A stretch of DNA of 64,000 nt from an endosymbiont of Galathealinum brachiosum (lineage in GTDB: Bacteria; Pseudomonadota; Gammaproteobacteria; SZUA-229), in the NCBI GenBank assembly GCA_003349885.1, contig QFXC01000013.1, positions 248,001 through 312,000 on the forward strand, in the 5' to 3' direction. The notes under the pieces are model-generated. The model did no database searches and was not told the DNA's origin. It saw only the letters and a program-made list of their open reading frames with translations. A program made the translations under genes and the position numbers. This document shows, piece after piece, positions 47,329 through 58,040 of this stretch. Within the stretch, counting starts at the first letter, position 1. Each line of letters begins with the position of its first letter.

Positions 47329-49239
47329 CTATGTATTTAACATATCATTTACACGTTTAACATATGCGGCAGGATCTTCTAACTGACCACCTTCAGCTAA
47401 CATAGCCTGATCAAATAGAATATGTGACCAATTTTCAAATTTTTCCTGGTCAGCCATATCTTTCAACTGCTTAATCAGTTTATGCTCTGGATTAATCTCC
47501 AGAATTGGCTGACTTGGAGGAACATCCTGGCCTGCTGCACGCATAATTTGCTGCATCTGCATACCCATGTCATTTGAATCCAGAACCAGACAGGATGGAG
47601 AATCGGTTAGTCGATGCGTGATACGAACTTCTTTGGTTTTGTCTACAAGCTTTTCTTTCATTAGCTCAACAATACCTTTCAAATCTCCTTCAGCTTTTTC
47701 CTGAGCTTTCTTTTCTTCTTCATCTTCAAAACTACCCAGATCAAGATCACCCTTCGCAATATTCTGTAATGACTTACCTTCAAAGTCCATCAAATGCTGA
47801 ACTAGCCACTCATCTATGCGATCTGATAATAACAGCACCTCCAGCCCTTTACCTTTAAATACTTCCAGATGAGGGCTGTTTTTGGCTGATACATGACTAT
47901 CGGAGGTGATGTAATAAATCTGCTCCTGACCTTCTTTCATACGGCCAATATATTCTTCCAGGGAAACCGTCTGCTCTGCACTACCTGTTTCAGTAGTCGC
48001 AAAACGGAATAACTTAGCAATGCGCTCTTTGTTTGCAAAGTCCTCTATAGGGCCTTCTTTCATGACATTACCGAATGCTTTCCAGAAAGTGGCATATTGC
48101 TCAGCATCATTCTTTGCCATTTTTTCAAGTAAACCTAACACCTTTTTAACAGATGCAGATTTAATTTTATCAATCACTTTATTGTGCTGTAAAATCTCAC
48201 GGGATACATTTAACGGCAGATCATCTGAATCAATCACACCACGAATAAAACGTAAATATTGAGGCATTAGATGATCGGTATCATCCATAATAAATACACG
48301 TTTTACGTATAATTTAATTCCCTGCTTACGATCACGCTCATACATATCAAACGGTGCTTTAGCAGGAATATATAATAGTGAAGTATATGCCTGACTCCCT
48401 TCAACCTTATTATGACTCCACGTCATAGGCGCCTCAAAATCATGAGCTATATGTTTATAAAACTCATGGTATTCTTCATCCTTAATTTCACTTTTTGCAC
48501 GCGCCCATAATGCAGAAGCTTTATTAACGACTTCATTTTCTGGAACAACTACTTCATCTTTAGTTTCTTCATCTTCTGAAACAGGCTCCGGATCTTTAGG
48601 CATAGTAATAGGCAGAGAGATATGATCAGAATAAGTGTGAATAATTGTTTTTAAACGCCAGCTATCAAGAAATTCTTCTTCAGCTTCACGAATGTGCAGA
48701 ATAATATCCGTACCACGTGCATCTTTTTCTATCGTTTCCAGTGTGTAACTACCTTCACCTTCAGATTCCCACAAAACTGCCTGATCAGCAGCCTGCCCAG
48801 CACGGCGAGACTTAACTGTTACCTTGTCAGCAACAATAAAAGTTGAGTAGAAACCCACGCCAAACTGACCGATCATATGAGAGTCTTTCATCTGGTCGCC
48901 GGTTAAAGAATCCAGGTATTTTTTAGTGCCTGAGTTTGCGATTGTACCGATATTATCAACAATCTCTTCACGAGACATACCAATACCGTTATCAGAAATC
49001 GTAAGTGTTTTCGCTTCTTTATCAAATTCGATATGAATTTTAAGCTCTGAATCACCCCCATAAATATCATCATTACCCAGTGCTTCAAAACGCAATTTGT
49101 CACATGCATCTGATGCATTTGATACCAACTCACGTAGGAATATTTCCTTGTTTGAATACAGAGAGTGAATCATCAGCTTAAGCAGCTGTTTCACTTCTGC
49201 CTGGAATTCGAGGGTTTCTTTATAGGCTTCGACGCTCAT
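47329..49239 (-). CDS. htpG: Chaperone HtpG (Hsp90)
   Basis: HtpG is the bacterial Hsp90, an ATP-driven cytoplasmic chaperone. The 636-residue protein has [40 protein letters not shown] and [15 protein letters not shown] of the ATP-binding domain (about 25-140), the middle-domain [12 protein letters not shown] and a C-terminal dimerisation domain. It has its own promoter of the heat-shock type about 50 bases upstream and a terminator after it. Length and motifs are normal. Confidence 0.98.
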   Translation of the reverse strand: MSVEAYKETLEFQAEVKQLLKLMIHSLYSNKEIFLRELVSNASDACDKLRFEALGNDDIYGGDSELKIHIEFDKEAKTLTISDNGIGMSREEIVDNIGTIANSGTKKYLDSLTGDQMKDSHMIGQFGVGFYSTFIVADKVTVKSRRAGQAADQAVLWESEGEGSYTLETIEKDARGTDIILHIREAEEEFLDSWRLKTIIHTYSDHISLPITMPKDPEPVSEDEETKDEVVVPENEVVNKASALWARAKSEIKDEEYHEFYKHIAHDFEAPMTWSHNKVEGSQAYTSLLYIPAKAPFDMYERDRKQGIKLYVKRVFIMDDTDHLMPQYLRFIRGVIDSDDLPLNVSREILQHNKVIDKIKSASVKKVLGLLEKMAKNDAEQYATFWKAFGNVMKEGPIEDFANKERIAKLFRFATTETGSAEQTVSLEEYIGRMKEGQEQIYYITSDSHVSAKNSPHLEVFKGKGLEVLLLSDRIDEWLVQHLMDFEGKSLQNIAKGDLDLGSFEDEEEKKAQEKAEGDLKGIVELMKEKLVDKTKEVRITHRLTDSPSCLVLDSNDMGMQMQQIMRAAGQDVPPSQPILEINPEHKLIKQLKDMADQEKFENWSHILFDQAMLAEGGQLEDPAAYVKRVNDMLNT

Positions 49240-49289
49240 TAGGGACTCCGAGAAAAATCATTAATATTAAATTTATAAACTGCTCTCTC

Positions 49290-49319
49290 AGATGGGGGGG
49301 TATAAGGCAAAATTCAACC
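49290..49319 (-). promoter_or_regulatory. RpoH (sigma-32) promoter of htpG
   Basis: On the minus strand GGTTGAAT, then 14 bases, then CCCCATCTG matches the sigma-32 pattern CTTGAA-N13/15-CCCCATnT closely. htpG is a classic RpoH target. The -10 region includes seven C in a row. Confidence 0.78.
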
Positions 49320-49351
49320 CCTGATTTTTTTAATATTGATATACAAAGATA

Positions 49352-51187
49352 TTAAGACTGACGTTGTAGCTGAATTGCCTGTAAACGCTGCCCTATCACC
49401 GCTTTTCGCGCCGCATTTTGAGTGATTTTCAGCAAATGTAAATATCGTTGTTTTGCATCTTCATATAATCCTGCCTCAAATAGACTTTCCGCAGCTCTAA
49501 ATGTAGCTGTGTGATACCAGGGGTCATATATATTATCAGGTGAACGAGCTGATTTAAGGAACAGAAATGCTGCCTGATCATATTGTTTCAGGCCATGATA
49601 TGACTCAGCTTTCCAGAACATAAGCTCACGGTTTAAACGAACATCATCTACTCGTTTTTGTAATTGATTAAATAAATCTAACGATATCTGATGCTGTTCA
49701 ACCGCCTGCAAATCAAATACGACCTGTAAATATTTTTCTGCCTGAAATGATTCAATTTCATCATGACTTAACATTTCACTTAAAACGTTAGCCCCTTGTT
49801 TAAATGAACCACTTAATATTAGCACCCTCGCTCGACGAAGGCTCCAGTCAAACTGAGGCTGGTCTTCTGGAGGCTGTTTAAGATCTGACATTAAAGCAGC
49901 TGCTGCTTTGACATTTGAGCGAGAAAGATTGAAATCGATCAAACGATAACGCACCTCGGGAACCACATCAGATATATTCGAAATATATTCTGATTGAGTA
50001 AAAAGATGATTAACCAGTGTTAAGGGCTGCTGATTAATATCGATTAATTTTACAAGTTGTTTCATTGAAAGCTCACGATGCTTTTTTTGCCCTGCTTTTA
50101 TTGACAGCACTGCAAACAATGACTTGGCCGTTAATGGATCAGACTGAAATAAATTACTACCTAGCGCATACCAGCTAACATCATCACCTTTTAACAGGCC
50201 TTTTTTATTCGCTACTAAATTACCTTTCTTAAAATAAAGCTCCCATAAGCTATCTGCATTTATATTAATACCGCCTATACGAATTAAAGAGTCAGAAAGA
50301 CCAGACTGCTGTTGCGGCAACAAAACTTCAAGCATTATTATAGCCTGATCAATTTCATCAGCTGCAAGGGCAGCAACAAGAGCCACATACTGAAATAAAC
50401 TCTTGCGAATTTCATCTTCACTAATACTTGCAAGAACCAGTTGTGCACTGTCCAGTGCATTTAGAGGAGATATCATTTTTGCATTTATTTTTGCCAATAA
50501 TGCCAGCGCCTGTGCTTCAGGCTTATCAATCTGTTTTAATAATAAAATAGCTTCTTTATATTGCTTTAACTGAATCAACAACTCTGCCTGTAACTGCAAC
50601 CAGCTTACACCATCTTCGTTTTGTAATTCACCATAGTCCTGCTGATAACGGCGCATGGCAATTTGTGCATCTTTTGTATTGGATTGATTTAAATATATCT
50701 GAATAATAATACGTCGCCATGCAGCATATGTATTGGTACGCACCAGACTACTGGCATTCCATAATAACTGACGCGTTTTTGAAAGAGCGAGCTGATATTG
50801 TTTTAATTCTATCAATGCTCGTAATTGCTCTGTTAAAAACCAGTTTCTATCTGCTGTAGCTACTTTGAAACTGGCAAGATTTTTACTTTGCTGATTTACA
50901 CGTGCATCTATAGCTTTCCATAGATGCATATATTTTAATAATGAAACACGTTTCTGCTCCCAGTAAAGCCAGCTCAACGGAGCTTCCTTATTATATTCAG
51001 GTTGTTCACGCCTGATATAATTTAACGCAAGCCCAGGCGCACGCAAACTGACTAACTCATCTATATTTTCAAAGTGCTTAAGTCTTTTTTCCTGTGTTTT
51101 GTCTTCTAATACATCCTGACTTTCTTCAGCAAGCAGGGGCTGAAGAAACAATAGAAACATGAAAAAAAATAGTTTGATACTTTTCAT
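49352..51187 (-). CDS. Exported TPR-like protein of unknown function
   Basis: The 611-residue protein has a signal peptide (about 1-21, LFFFMFLLFLQPLLAEES) and a long alpha-helical region with many TPR-like repeats: for instance YQLALSKTRQLLWNAS, YKEAILLLKQ, QAFLF-type and YEDAKQRYLHLLKITQNAARK near the C terminus. No enzyme motif was recognised. It probably acts in the periplasm or on the outer membrane as a scaffold (inference). It lies between the rplS terminator and htpG, with its own transcript likely. Confidence 0.7.
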   Translation of the reverse strand: MKSIKLFFFMFLLFLQPLLAEESQDVLEDKTQEKRLKHFENIDELVSLRAPGLALNYIRREQPEYNKEAPLSWLYWEQKRVSLLKYMHLWKAIDARVNQQSKNLASFKVATADRNWFLTEQLRALIELKQYQLALSKTRQLLWNASSLVRTNTYAAWRRIIIQIYLNQSNTKDAQIAMRRYQQDYGELQNEDGVSWLQLQAELLIQLKQYKEAILLLKQIDKPEAQALALLAKINAKMISPLNALDSAQLVLASISEDEIRKSLFQYVALVAALAADEIDQAIIMLEVLLPQQQSGLSDSLIRIGGININADSLWELYFKKGNLVANKKGLLKGDDVSWYALGSNLFQSDPLTAKSLFAVLSIKAGQKKHRELSMKQLVKLIDINQQPLTLVNHLFTQSEYISNISDVVPEVRYRLIDFNLSRSNVKAAAALMSDLKQPPEDQPQFDWSLRRARVLILSGSFKQGANVLSEMLSHDEIESFQAEKYLQVVFDLQAVEQHQISLDLFNQLQKRVDDVRLNRELMFWKAESYHGLKQYDQAAFLFLKSARSPDNIYDPWYHTATFRAAESLFEAGLYEDAKQRYLHLLKITQNAARKAVIGQRLQAIQLQRQS

Positions 51188-51240
51188 AAAAGCAGTACAA
51201 ATAATCCTGTAGGCTCAAGGTTTAAAAATATAACGGGCAC

Positions 51241-51269
51241 AAAAAAAGGGACACACAGCCCCTTTTTTT
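51241..51269. terminator. Bidirectional terminator after rplS
   Basis: AAAAAAAGGG and CCCTTTTTTT form a perfect 10-bp stem with a nine-base loop. It closes the rpsP-rimM-trmD-rplS operon on the minus strand. It sits between rplS and the downstream TPR-like gene. Confidence 0.85.
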
Positions 51270-51293
51270 ATATCACCTGTCGCAAAAAGAAAC

Positions 51294-51638
51294 TTATAAC
51301 TTTTCTTTAATACGTGCAGCCTTACCAGTAAGACCACGAAGATAATAAAGCTTGGCACGACGTACTTTACCGTGACGCTTAACTTCAATTTTGCCAATCA
51401 TTGGGCTGTGTGTCTGAAAAACACGTTCAACACCTTCACCGTTCGAAATCTTACGAACTGTAAATGCTGAATGCAGACCACGGTTACGCTTAGCAATTAC
51501 AACACCTTCAAATGCCTGTAAACGCTCACGATCACCTTCTTTAACTTTAACCTGTACGATAACGGTATCACCTGATGAAAATGCAGGGATATCTGTTTTC
51601 ATCTGTTCCGCATTAATTGCTGCGATGATGTTGCTCAT
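51294..51638 (-). CDS. rplS: 50S ribosomal protein L19
   Basis: L19 lies at the 30S-50S interface. The 114-residue protein has [41 protein letters not shown] (about 32-51) and [21 protein letters not shown], with the C-terminal [21 protein letters not shown] of the family (overlapping segments as usual). It ends the rpsP-rimM-trmD-rplS operon, 31 bases after trmD. Confidence 0.98.
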   Translation of the reverse strand: MSNIIAAINAEQMKTDIPAFSSGDTVIVQVKVKEGDRERLQAFEGVVIAKRNRGLHSAFTVRKISNGEGVERVFQTHSPMIGKIEVKRHGKVRRAKLYYLRGLTGKAARIKEKL

Positions 51639-51669
51639 GGTCTTACTCCACCAATATATAAAATTTATG

Positions 51670-52410
51670 TTAAGAGTTGCTATGTTCCTGTTGAAAGGCT
51701 TCTAACAACTGCTTCTGTTCATCTGTCAGGTTTAAGGCGTCTATTAAATCCGCTCGCCTTAACCAGCTTCGCCCCAGACTCTGCTGCAATCTCCACCGAT
51801 CTATATCTCGATGATTTCCACTAAGCAGTACCTGTGGCACTTTACGACCATCAATCTCTTCTGGTCGCGTGTAATGAGGGCAATCTAACAAGCCCTGCAT
51901 AAACGAATCCTGTTGTGCTGAATTTTCATCCCCCAATACACCGGGAATCATTCTAGCTATCGCATCTATCAACACCAGTGCGGGTAACTCCCCTCCACTT
52001 AGTACATAATCCCCAATCGACCATTCTTCATCAACATGGGATTCGATAATACGTTCATCTATTCCTTCATAGCGACCGGCGATTATAATCAAACCCGGTT
52101 GCTCAGCGAATTTCACTACATCCTGCTGAGTGACTTTTCTGCCCTGTGGGCTCATGTAAATCACCCGACTATTCGCCGCTTTCTTCTTCGCACCCTCTAT
52201 TGCTAACTTAAGTGGTTCCACTTTCATTAACATGCCGGGACCACCACCATATGGGCGATCATCAACGGTGCGATGTTTATCTTTTGTATAATCTCTCGGG
52301 TTCCAGCTATTTAACTGAATCTGGCCGTTTTTAACCGCCCTGCCCAAAACACCTACATCCGCAACGCTCTCCACCATTTCTGGGAACAATGTTACGACAT
52401 CAAATCTCAA
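51670..52410 (-). CDS. trmD: tRNA (guanine-N1)-methyltransferase
   Basis: TrmD methylates G37 of tRNAs reading CNN codons, preventing frameshifts. The 246-residue SPOUT enzyme starts [20 protein letters not shown], has [17 protein letters not shown], the knot loops [14 protein letters not shown] and [20 protein letters not shown], and [20 protein letters not shown]. It overlaps the rimM stop by four bases. All key motifs are present. Confidence 0.98.
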   Translation of the reverse strand: MRFDVVTLFPEMVESVADVGVLGRAVKNGQIQLNSWNPRDYTKDKHRTVDDRPYGGGPGMLMKVEPLKLAIEGAKKKAANSRVIYMSPQGRKVTQQDVVKFAEQPGLIIIAGRYEGIDERIIESHVDEEWSIGDYVLSGGELPALVLIDAIARMIPGVLGDENSAQQDSFMQGLLDCPHYTRPEEIDGRKVPQVLLSGNHRDIDRWRLQQSLGRSWLRRADLIDALNLTDEQKQLLEAFQQEHSNS

Positions 52411-52940
52411 AACTCTGGATCCCAGTCAACAGTGATAATCTCTGTTAAGAGGTCTACCTCAATAACGGCATTACCTACGGTAAATGGGATTAATCGTTCC
52501 CTGTCACCCTTAACGACCAATACATCATTGGCGCCGGTTTCAAGCAAATGATGAACTGAGCCTAACTCAACACCTTCTGTGGTCACTACTTTCAGCCCCG
52601 TCAGTTGATGCCAGTAATATTCACCCGGTTTCAGCTTATCTAACTGATCTGGGTAAATAGCAATTTCATCACCCTGGTAAAGCATTGCTTCATCACGATC
52701 ATCTAATCCGGCTATCTTGGCAACAACGGTTTTACCCTGACGTTTTCCGCCAGCAAGTTCTACTTTGCGCCACTTTCCCTGGTGTTTTATTTGCCAGGTG
52801 CCGTATTTGACTATTTTCTCTCTCGGGTCGGTAAAAGAATGCACCTTTACCCAGCCCTTCACACCAAAAACGCCGGATATATTACCCAGCGAAATTAGTC
52901 GATTTTCATCAGACCCATCGATTGTAGCCTGCTCAGCCAT
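52407..52940 (-). CDS. rimM: Ribosome maturation factor RimM
   Basis: RimM binds S19 and helps build the 30S head. The 177-residue protein has the N-terminal beta domain with [18 protein letters not shown] and the C-terminal PRC-barrel part with [14 protein letters not shown] and [13 protein letters not shown]. It lies 30 bases after rpsP and overlaps trmD, in the conserved ribosome operon. Confidence 0.96.
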   Translation of the reverse strand: MAEQATIDGSDENRLISLGNISGVFGVKGWVKVHSFTDPREKIVKYGTWQIKHQGKWRKVELAGGKRQGKTVVAKIAGLDDRDEAMLYQGDEIAIYPDQLDKLKPGEYYWHQLTGLKVVTTEGVELGSVHHLLETGANDVLVVKGDRERLIPFTVGNAVIEVDLLTEIITVDWDPEF

Positions 52941-52970
52941 TAGCTTGCCTGCAATACAACCAGAAAGATC

Positions 52971-53225
52971 TTAAGCAGCAGTTGCTTTACGCGCTTGCTT
53001 GATCAGGTTTGCAACGCGATCTGACGTGCCTGCACCCTGGCCAACCCAGTGATCAATACGATCAAGGCTGATTTCAAGGTTCTTTTCAGCACCTTTTGCC
53101 ATAGGATTAAAGAAACCTACACGTTCGATGTAACGACCATCACGTGGCATACGTGAATCTGTTACAACTACATGATAAAAAGGCTTTTTCTTAGCGCCGC
53201 CGCGTGATAAACGAATGGTTACCAT
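52971..53225 (-). CDS. rpsP: 30S ribosomal protein S16
   Basis: S16 is needed for 30S assembly. The 84-residue protein starts [20 protein letters not shown] and has [21 protein letters not shown], the family signature. It is first in the operon with rimM, trmD and rplS, with a good promoter about 70 bases upstream and a short hairpin in the leader. Confidence 0.98.
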   Translation of the reverse strand: MVTIRLSRGGAKKKPFYHVVVTDSRMPRDGRYIERVGFFNPMAKGAEKNLEISLDRIDHWVGQGAGTSDRVANLIKQARKATAA

Positions 53226-53265
53226 TAGTATCTATCTCAAAATTAGTTAATCTGTGTCCACAAAA

Positions 53266-53279
53266 TGACCTTCCGGTCA
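53266..53279 (-). promoter_or_regulatory. Short hairpin in the rpsP leader
   Basis: On the minus strand TGACC-GGAA-GGTCA forms a 5-bp stem with a GGAA tetraloop, followed by TTTTG, about 40 bases before the rpsP start. It might act in leader control; the stem is short. Confidence 0.3.
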
Positions 53280-53292
53280 CGGGAAAAGCGGG

Positions 53293-53321
53293 ATTTTAGT
53301 GGTTTTTGGGGATGTTAGCAA
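53293..53321 (-). promoter_or_regulatory. Sigma-70 promoter of the rpsP operon
   Basis: On the minus strand TTGCTA and TAAAAT are separated by 17 bases, and the discriminator CCCGC is GC rich, as in growth-rate-controlled promoters. The leader would be about 60 bases. Confidence 0.65.
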
Positions 53322-53380
53322 GTGCTAATTGACTCTTTTTTCAGGACTCGCTTTCAAAACAAAAAAACACAGAAGAAAAA

Positions 53381-53485
53381 GAAAACACAAATATACGAAA
53401 AAAACAGCAAAAGCCCTTTATAGCGCAGTATGCCGCAGACATACAAACAAAACATTCGCGTTTATTAGCCTGTATTTGTGTTTTC
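53381..53485. repeat. Inverted repeat in the ffh-rpsP gap
   Basis: GAAAACACAAATA (53381-53393) and TATTTGTGTTTTC (53473-53485) are perfect inverted copies 79 bases apart, set in A-rich DNA with more CACAGAAG and CGTGTTC stretches. The second copy ends 21 bases after the ffh stop. It looks like part of a dispersed, degenerate intergenic repeat rather than a simple terminator. Confidence 0.45.
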
Positions 53486-53506
53486 GTGTTCTTTTGACTT
53501 TAAAGA

Positions 53507-54865
53507 TTACATGCCCATGCCAGGCGGCATCTTACCCTGCATAGCACGCATCATTTTTTTCATGCCGCCGCCTTTCATCTTCTTCATCATTTTTTTCATC
53601 TGCAACTGCTGCTTCATTAGTTTATTCACATCCTGCACCTGCACACCAGCACCTGCAGCAATACGTTTTTTACGAGAACCTTTGATAACATCAGGAAACG
53701 CTCTTTCCTGCGGAGTCATAGACTGGATAATAGCAATAAGACGCTTGATATCTTTATCATTAACTTTGTCTTTTATAGCACCCATTTTGCCACCCATACC
53801 CGGCATTTTATCTAGCAGACCTCCCAGCCCACCCATATTCATCATTTGCTCCATCTGTGCTCTCAGGTCATTAAAATCAAAACCTGTGCCTTTTTTAAAT
53901 TTGCTCGCGAGTTTTTCAGCTTCTTTAACATCAACACTTCGCTGAACCTCTTCTACCAGACTCAGCACATCACCCATACCGAGTATTCTGGATGCCAGAC
54001 GATCAGGATAGAATGGCTCTAAAGCATCAACTTTTTCACCCGCACCTAAAAACTTAATCGGTTTACCCGTAATCTGTCGTATTGATAAAGCCGCACCACC
54101 TCGTGCATCACCATCCGTTTTGGTAAGCACAACACCCGTTAATTCCAGTGCGTCATTAAATGCTTTAGCCGTATTCGCCGCATCCTGACCTGTCATACTA
54201 TCAACAACAAACAGGGTCTCTACCGGGTTAACTGCCTGATGGATTTGCTGTATTTCACCCATCATTTCTTCATCAATATGTAATCGACCGGCGGTATCAA
54301 CTAACAGCACATCCTGAAACTGCTTTTTAGCTGCATCGAGTGCCATATTAGCTATATCAATCGGGCTCTGTTCTTTCTCACTGGGAAAAAAGGTAGCACC
54401 AACCTGATCAGCAAGGGTGTGCAATTGCTTGATTGCCGCAGGGCGGTAAACATCACAGCTCACAACCATGACTTTCTTTTTGTGTCGTTCCTGTAAAAGT
54501 TTGGCCAACTTGGCTACGGTAGTTGTTTTACCCGCGCCCTGTAATCCGGCCATCAATACTACCGCGGGAGGCTGTGCCGCCAGATTGAGCTCTTCATTAG
54601 CCGCACCCATGGTTGCGACCAGCTCATCATTAACTATTTTAATCAGCGCCTGACCCGGAGACAGACTGCTCATAACCTCCTGACCAACCGCCCGTGTTTT
54701 CACCCGGTCAACAAAGTCTCGCACAACAGGCAATGCAACATCCGCTTCAAGCAGCGCCATACGCACATCACGCATCGTGTCTTTTATATTATCTTCGGTA
54801 ATTCGACCCTGACCGCGCAGGTTTTTAATCGTTTTGGAAAGACGATCACTTAGGCTATCAAACAT
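53507..54865 (-). CDS. ffh: Signal recognition particle protein Ffh
   Basis: Ffh binds 4.5S RNA and signal sequences and carries membrane-protein ribosomes to FtsY. The 452-residue protein has the N domain, the GTPase with GLQGAGKTTTVAKLA (about 108-122), DVYRPAAIKQL, DTAGRLHIDEEMM and TKTDGDARGG, and a Met-rich M domain at the C terminus (DKMPGMGGKMG, MKKMMRAMQGKMPPGMGM). It is on the same strand as the rpsP operon but has its own unit. Length and motifs are normal. Confidence 0.98.
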   Translation of the reverse strand: MFDSLSDRLSKTIKNLRGQGRITEDNIKDTMRDVRMALLEADVALPVVRDFVDRVKTRAVGQEVMSSLSPGQALIKIVNDELVATMGAANEELNLAAQPPAVVLMAGLQGAGKTTTVAKLAKLLQERHKKKVMVVSCDVYRPAAIKQLHTLADQVGATFFPSEKEQSPIDIANMALDAAKKQFQDVLLVDTAGRLHIDEEMMGEIQQIHQAVNPVETLFVVDSMTGQDAANTAKAFNDALELTGVVLTKTDGDARGGAALSIRQITGKPIKFLGAGEKVDALEPFYPDRLASRILGMGDVLSLVEEVQRSVDVKEAEKLASKFKKGTGFDFNDLRAQMEQMMNMGGLGGLLDKMPGMGGKMGAIKDKVNDKDIKRLIAIIQSMTPQERAFPDVIKGSRKKRIAAGAGVQVQDVNKLMKQQLQMKKMMKKMKGGGMKKMMRAMQGKMPPGMGM

Positions 54866-54900
54866 GGTATTAAACGTGTCTTAGTGTAAGAAAGTGGGGA

Positions 54901-55671
54901 TTATATCTGAAAATGATCGTCACTGGCTAAATGACATAACTCATGCTCGTTATTTACTTCATTGCAACACTGTTTAAATATGTGTTCTTCATCTCCTGGT
55001 TTGAGATGAGAGACGCCAATTCGTGTTTTATGTTTCAGCTTTTTAAGGTCCTGCGCCAGCAAACTGGGGCAATAATGCTTAGCCAGTCTGGCCAGTTCTA
55101 TTTCTTCTTCAGAAAAAGCCGTTTCAACTATCATGAAATCAAGGCCTGAATACTGATTTAACCTGTCCCATAAATTATCGTTAGTTGTTGTGTCTCCTGA
55201 ATAAGCAAAAACCCTGCTTGCAGATTCGACGATATAGGCGGATGCCGGGACAGTATGATTAACATCGACCATCTCTATGTGCCGCTCACCCACACTTACA
55301 ACATCACCAGGATTCATTTCTATCAATTTTAATGAAGGATTTTCTTTACTGGGTAATTCTGTAAAATCTGGCCAGAGCTGCCAGTTAAAAATATGTTCTT
55401 TTAATGTTTTTATCGTTTCAGCCCGCGCATAAACCAGCAGTGGCTGATCCTGTAAGTCTGAAAATAAAGTATCAACTAATAACGGGATACTTAATACATG
55501 GTCCATATGACTATGGGTAATAAATATGTGTTTCAACTGATGCATTTCCTGCAGCGACAGATCACCCACACCGGTGCCCGCATCCAGCAAAATATCGTCA
55601 TCAATCATATAAGATGAGGTATGCAGTCCCTGGCCAATGCCACCACTACACCCCAAAACACGTAATTTCAT
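54901..55671 (-). CDS. MBL-fold metallo-hydrolase, RNase Z-like
   Basis: The 256-residue protein has the metallo-beta-lactamase core: FITHSHMDHVLSIPLLVD (HxHxDH motif, about 51-68), DVNHTVPASAYIVE and FAYSGDTTTNDNLW, plus GVSHLKPGDEEHIF near the end. It resembles cAMP phosphodiesterase class II or RNase Z-like enzymes; substrate unknown. It stands between ffh and ypjD, which are usually direct divergent neighbours in gammaproteobacteria, so it was probably added there. It is 35 bases upstream of ffh on the same strand. Confidence 0.82.
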   Translation of the reverse strand: MKLRVLGCSGGIGQGLHTSSYMIDDDILLDAGTGVGDLSLQEMHQLKHIFITHSHMDHVLSIPLLVDTLFSDLQDQPLLVYARAETIKTLKEHIFNWQLWPDFTELPSKENPSLKLIEMNPGDVVSVGERHIEMVDVNHTVPASAYIVESASRVFAYSGDTTTNDNLWDRLNQYSGLDFMIVETAFSEEEIELARLAKHYCPSLLAQDLKKLKHKTRIGVSHLKPGDEEHIFKQCCNEVNNEHELCHLASDDHFQI

Positions 55672-55911
55672 AGGGTCTCCCTAAGGACCATAATTTCAAA
55701 AACACCTAAGACTTTATTAGATGCTAGCACGACACAGCAAATTTGCAGTGAAAAAAGGCTGTAAATTGATGAACTTAACGGTTTTTTCACGATTATGTCC
55801 ATTAACTGCTCATATAGTGAACACTACCTGGAATCTTAGCTTTCCACTCATCCTTTCTTTACCTTATAATAAGCACACGTAATAATTTAAATGAGTTAAT
55901 TTTTAAACTTA

Positions 55912-56718
55912 ATGGACGCAATTACAGGGCTTATTGCTTTTACACTTTATCTGGTTTCCACTCTGGGGCTATTACTGCGCCTGAAGGGTCGTGCCTTTTT
56001 CACACAGAAACCCATCGCTTATTTATTACTGCCCGGTTTTGCTGCAGTTACCTTACATAGCATTGTTCTTTATAAAAACCTGATAGGGATTAATGGCTTT
56101 CAGTTTGGTTTTTTTGAAGCCGCTTCATCAGTGGCCATGGTCATCAGCTTACTGATATTACTAATTTCCATAAAACGTAGAACAGAAATTCTGGCTATCG
56201 TAATTTTACCCATTGCGGCTATTACATTATTAACTCAAAGCATATCACCTTCCAGCTACATGCTGCCTTACGATGCACCACAAGGCCTGAAGATTCATGT
56301 GCTGGTATCTATTATTGCTTATAGCCTGCTGGGCTTTGCAGCCAGTATGTCAATTGTCTTATCACTGCAAAACCGCATGTTACATAACCACCACCCGGGT
56401 GGTTTAATGAAAAAATTACCACCATTGCAGGTAATGGAAAAACTTCTATTTGATTTCATCTTTGCAGGCTTTATTGGTTTAACACTGGCGCTATTAAGTG
56501 GCTTCGTATTTTTAGACGATCTGTTTGCTCAACATCTGGTTCATAAAACCGTACTCAGTATTGTTGCCTGGCTGGTGTTTGCTATTTTGCTGGTTGGTCG
56601 TTTTACTATTGGCTGGCGTGGCCGCACAGCAATACGCTGGACATTAAGCGGATTTGCCAGTTTGATGCTGGCTTATTTTGGCAGCAAATTTGTTTTCGAA
56701 TTCATTGTAATGTCTTAA
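55912..56718 (+). CDS. ypjD: CcsA-like inner-membrane protein YpjD
   Basis: The 268-residue protein has about eight membrane segments and belongs to the cytochrome c assembly (CcsA/HemX-like) family; YpjD has no proven role in heme delivery. Marks are DAPQGLKIHVLVSIIAYSLLG (about 122-142), LPPLQVMEKLLFDFIFAGF and HKTVLSIVAWLVFAILL with conserved His. It is divergent from ffh and lies five bases before the CorB-like gene, as in E. coli and relatives. Confidence 0.85.
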   Translation: MDAITGLIAFTLYLVSTLGLLLRLKGRAFFTQKPIAYLLLPGFAAVTLHSIVLYKNLIGINGFQFGFFEAASSVAMVISLLILLISIKRRTEILAIVILPIAAITLLTQSISPSSYMLPYDAPQGLKIHVLVSIIAYSLLGFAASMSIVLSLQNRMLHNHHPGGLMKKLPPLQVMEKLLFDFIFAGFIGLTLALLSGFVFLDDLFAQHLVHKTVLSIVAWLVFAILLVGRFTIGWRGRTAIRWTLSGFASLMLAYFGSKFVFEFIVMS

Positions 56719-56723
56719 CTTAA

Positions 56724-58040
56724 ATGGATCATATTTCTTCCGGCACTCTGTATATCGTCCTGAGTCTGCTTATTTTACTCTCTGCTTTTTTCTCCAGTTC
56801 AGAAACCGGGCTGATGTCACTGAATCGACATCGCTTAAACTATCTGGCAAAAAATGGTAACCGCGGTGCAAAACTGGCCAGACAACTTCTTAATCGCCCG
56901 GACCGTTTACTCGGCCTGATTTTACTCGGCAATAATTTCGTCAACATTCTGGCATCTGCCATCGCAACCATACTGGCGCTGAGATATTTTGGTGAAGCAG
57001 GCATTGCAATTGCCACTGGACTTTTAACATTTGTAATATTAATTTTTGCAGAAGTTGCACCAAAAACATTAGCCGCCCTTCATCCTGAACGAATAGCCTT
57101 TCCTGCTGCGTATGTTTACACACCTTTATTAAAAATAACCTACCCTCTGGTTTATATTGTTAACCTGATTGCTAATAGCCTGTTACGAATAGTCGGCGTT
57201 AGCCCCGAACAAAGACAGAGTGAAGGCGTTAGTGTTGAAGAATTACGCAGTGTTGTTATGGAAACCAGTCAACTAGTGCCACAAAAACACCAGGATATGT
57301 TACTGGGCTTACTCAATTTAGAACACACCAGCATCGATGACATTATGGTGCCACGAAATGAAATCACCGCACTTGATTTAAATGAAAGCTGGGATGAACT
57401 GGTTGATGATTTAACCACCTGCCAACGTACTCGATTACCCGTTTACCGTGATGACATCAATAACATTATTGGTATTATTCACATGCGCAGAGTCATTAAA
57501 TTATTAAGCCGAAATGAATTAACCAAAAAAAATCTGGAACTACAAATTCGTGATGCTTATTTTATTCCCGAAGGCACATCTTTGTATCAACAACTAATTA
57601 ATTTTCAAAAAAATAAACGCCGCACCGCACTTGCAGTAGATGAATACGGTGACATACAGGGACTGGTTACGCTGGAAGATATTCTGGAAGAAGTTGTAGG
57701 TGAATTTACCACTGACTCACCCATAAATAATAACAACATAATTAAACAAAATGATGATAGTTATTTAATTGCGGGCAATACACATATTCGTGAAATTAAT
57801 CGCAGCTTAAATATCTCTTTACCTAGTAAAGGCCCGAAAACACTCAACGGCTTAATACTTGAGCACCTTGAGTCTATACCTACCACCGGAACCAGTTTTT
57901 TAATAGCAAATCATCCGATAGAAGTTATAAAAATTCAAAACAATGCCGTTCAAATGGCTCGTTTAATGCCTCGTTTAAATGAAGATAATAATACAGAACA
58001 TGAAATTACAAATAGTGATGATTTAGATGGCAAAAACTAA
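56724..58040 (+). CDS. CorB/HlyC-CorC family protein (DUF21-CBS)
   Basis: The 438-residue protein has a DUF21 membrane domain (about 1-190, three to four segments, SETGLMSLNRHRLNYLAK), a pair of CBS domains (about 205-335, IMVPRNEITALD, ILEEVVGEFTTD) and a C-terminal CorC_HlyC domain (about 350-425). Members are linked to magnesium or cobalt transport and resistance (CorB/YfjD, CNNM). It follows ypjD closely and overlaps radA by 14 bases, so the three may be one unit. Confidence 0.92.
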   Translation: MDHISSGTLYIVLSLLILLSAFFSSSETGLMSLNRHRLNYLAKNGNRGAKLARQLLNRPDRLLGLILLGNNFVNILASAIATILALRYFGEAGIAIATGLLTFVILIFAEVAPKTLAALHPERIAFPAAYVYTPLLKITYPLVYIVNLIANSLLRIVGVSPEQRQSEGVSVEELRSVVMETSQLVPQKHQDMLLGLLNLEHTSIDDIMVPRNEITALDLNESWDELVDDLTTCQRTRLPVYRDDINNIIGIIHMRRVIKLLSRNELTKKNLELQIRDAYFIPEGTSLYQQLINFQKNKRRTALAVDEYGDIQGLVTLEDILEEVVGEFTTDSPINNNNIIKQNDDSYLIAGNTHIREINRSLNISLPSKGPKTLNGLILEHLESIPTTGTSFLIANHPIEVIKIQNNAVQMARLMPRLNEDNNTEHEITNSDDLDGKN

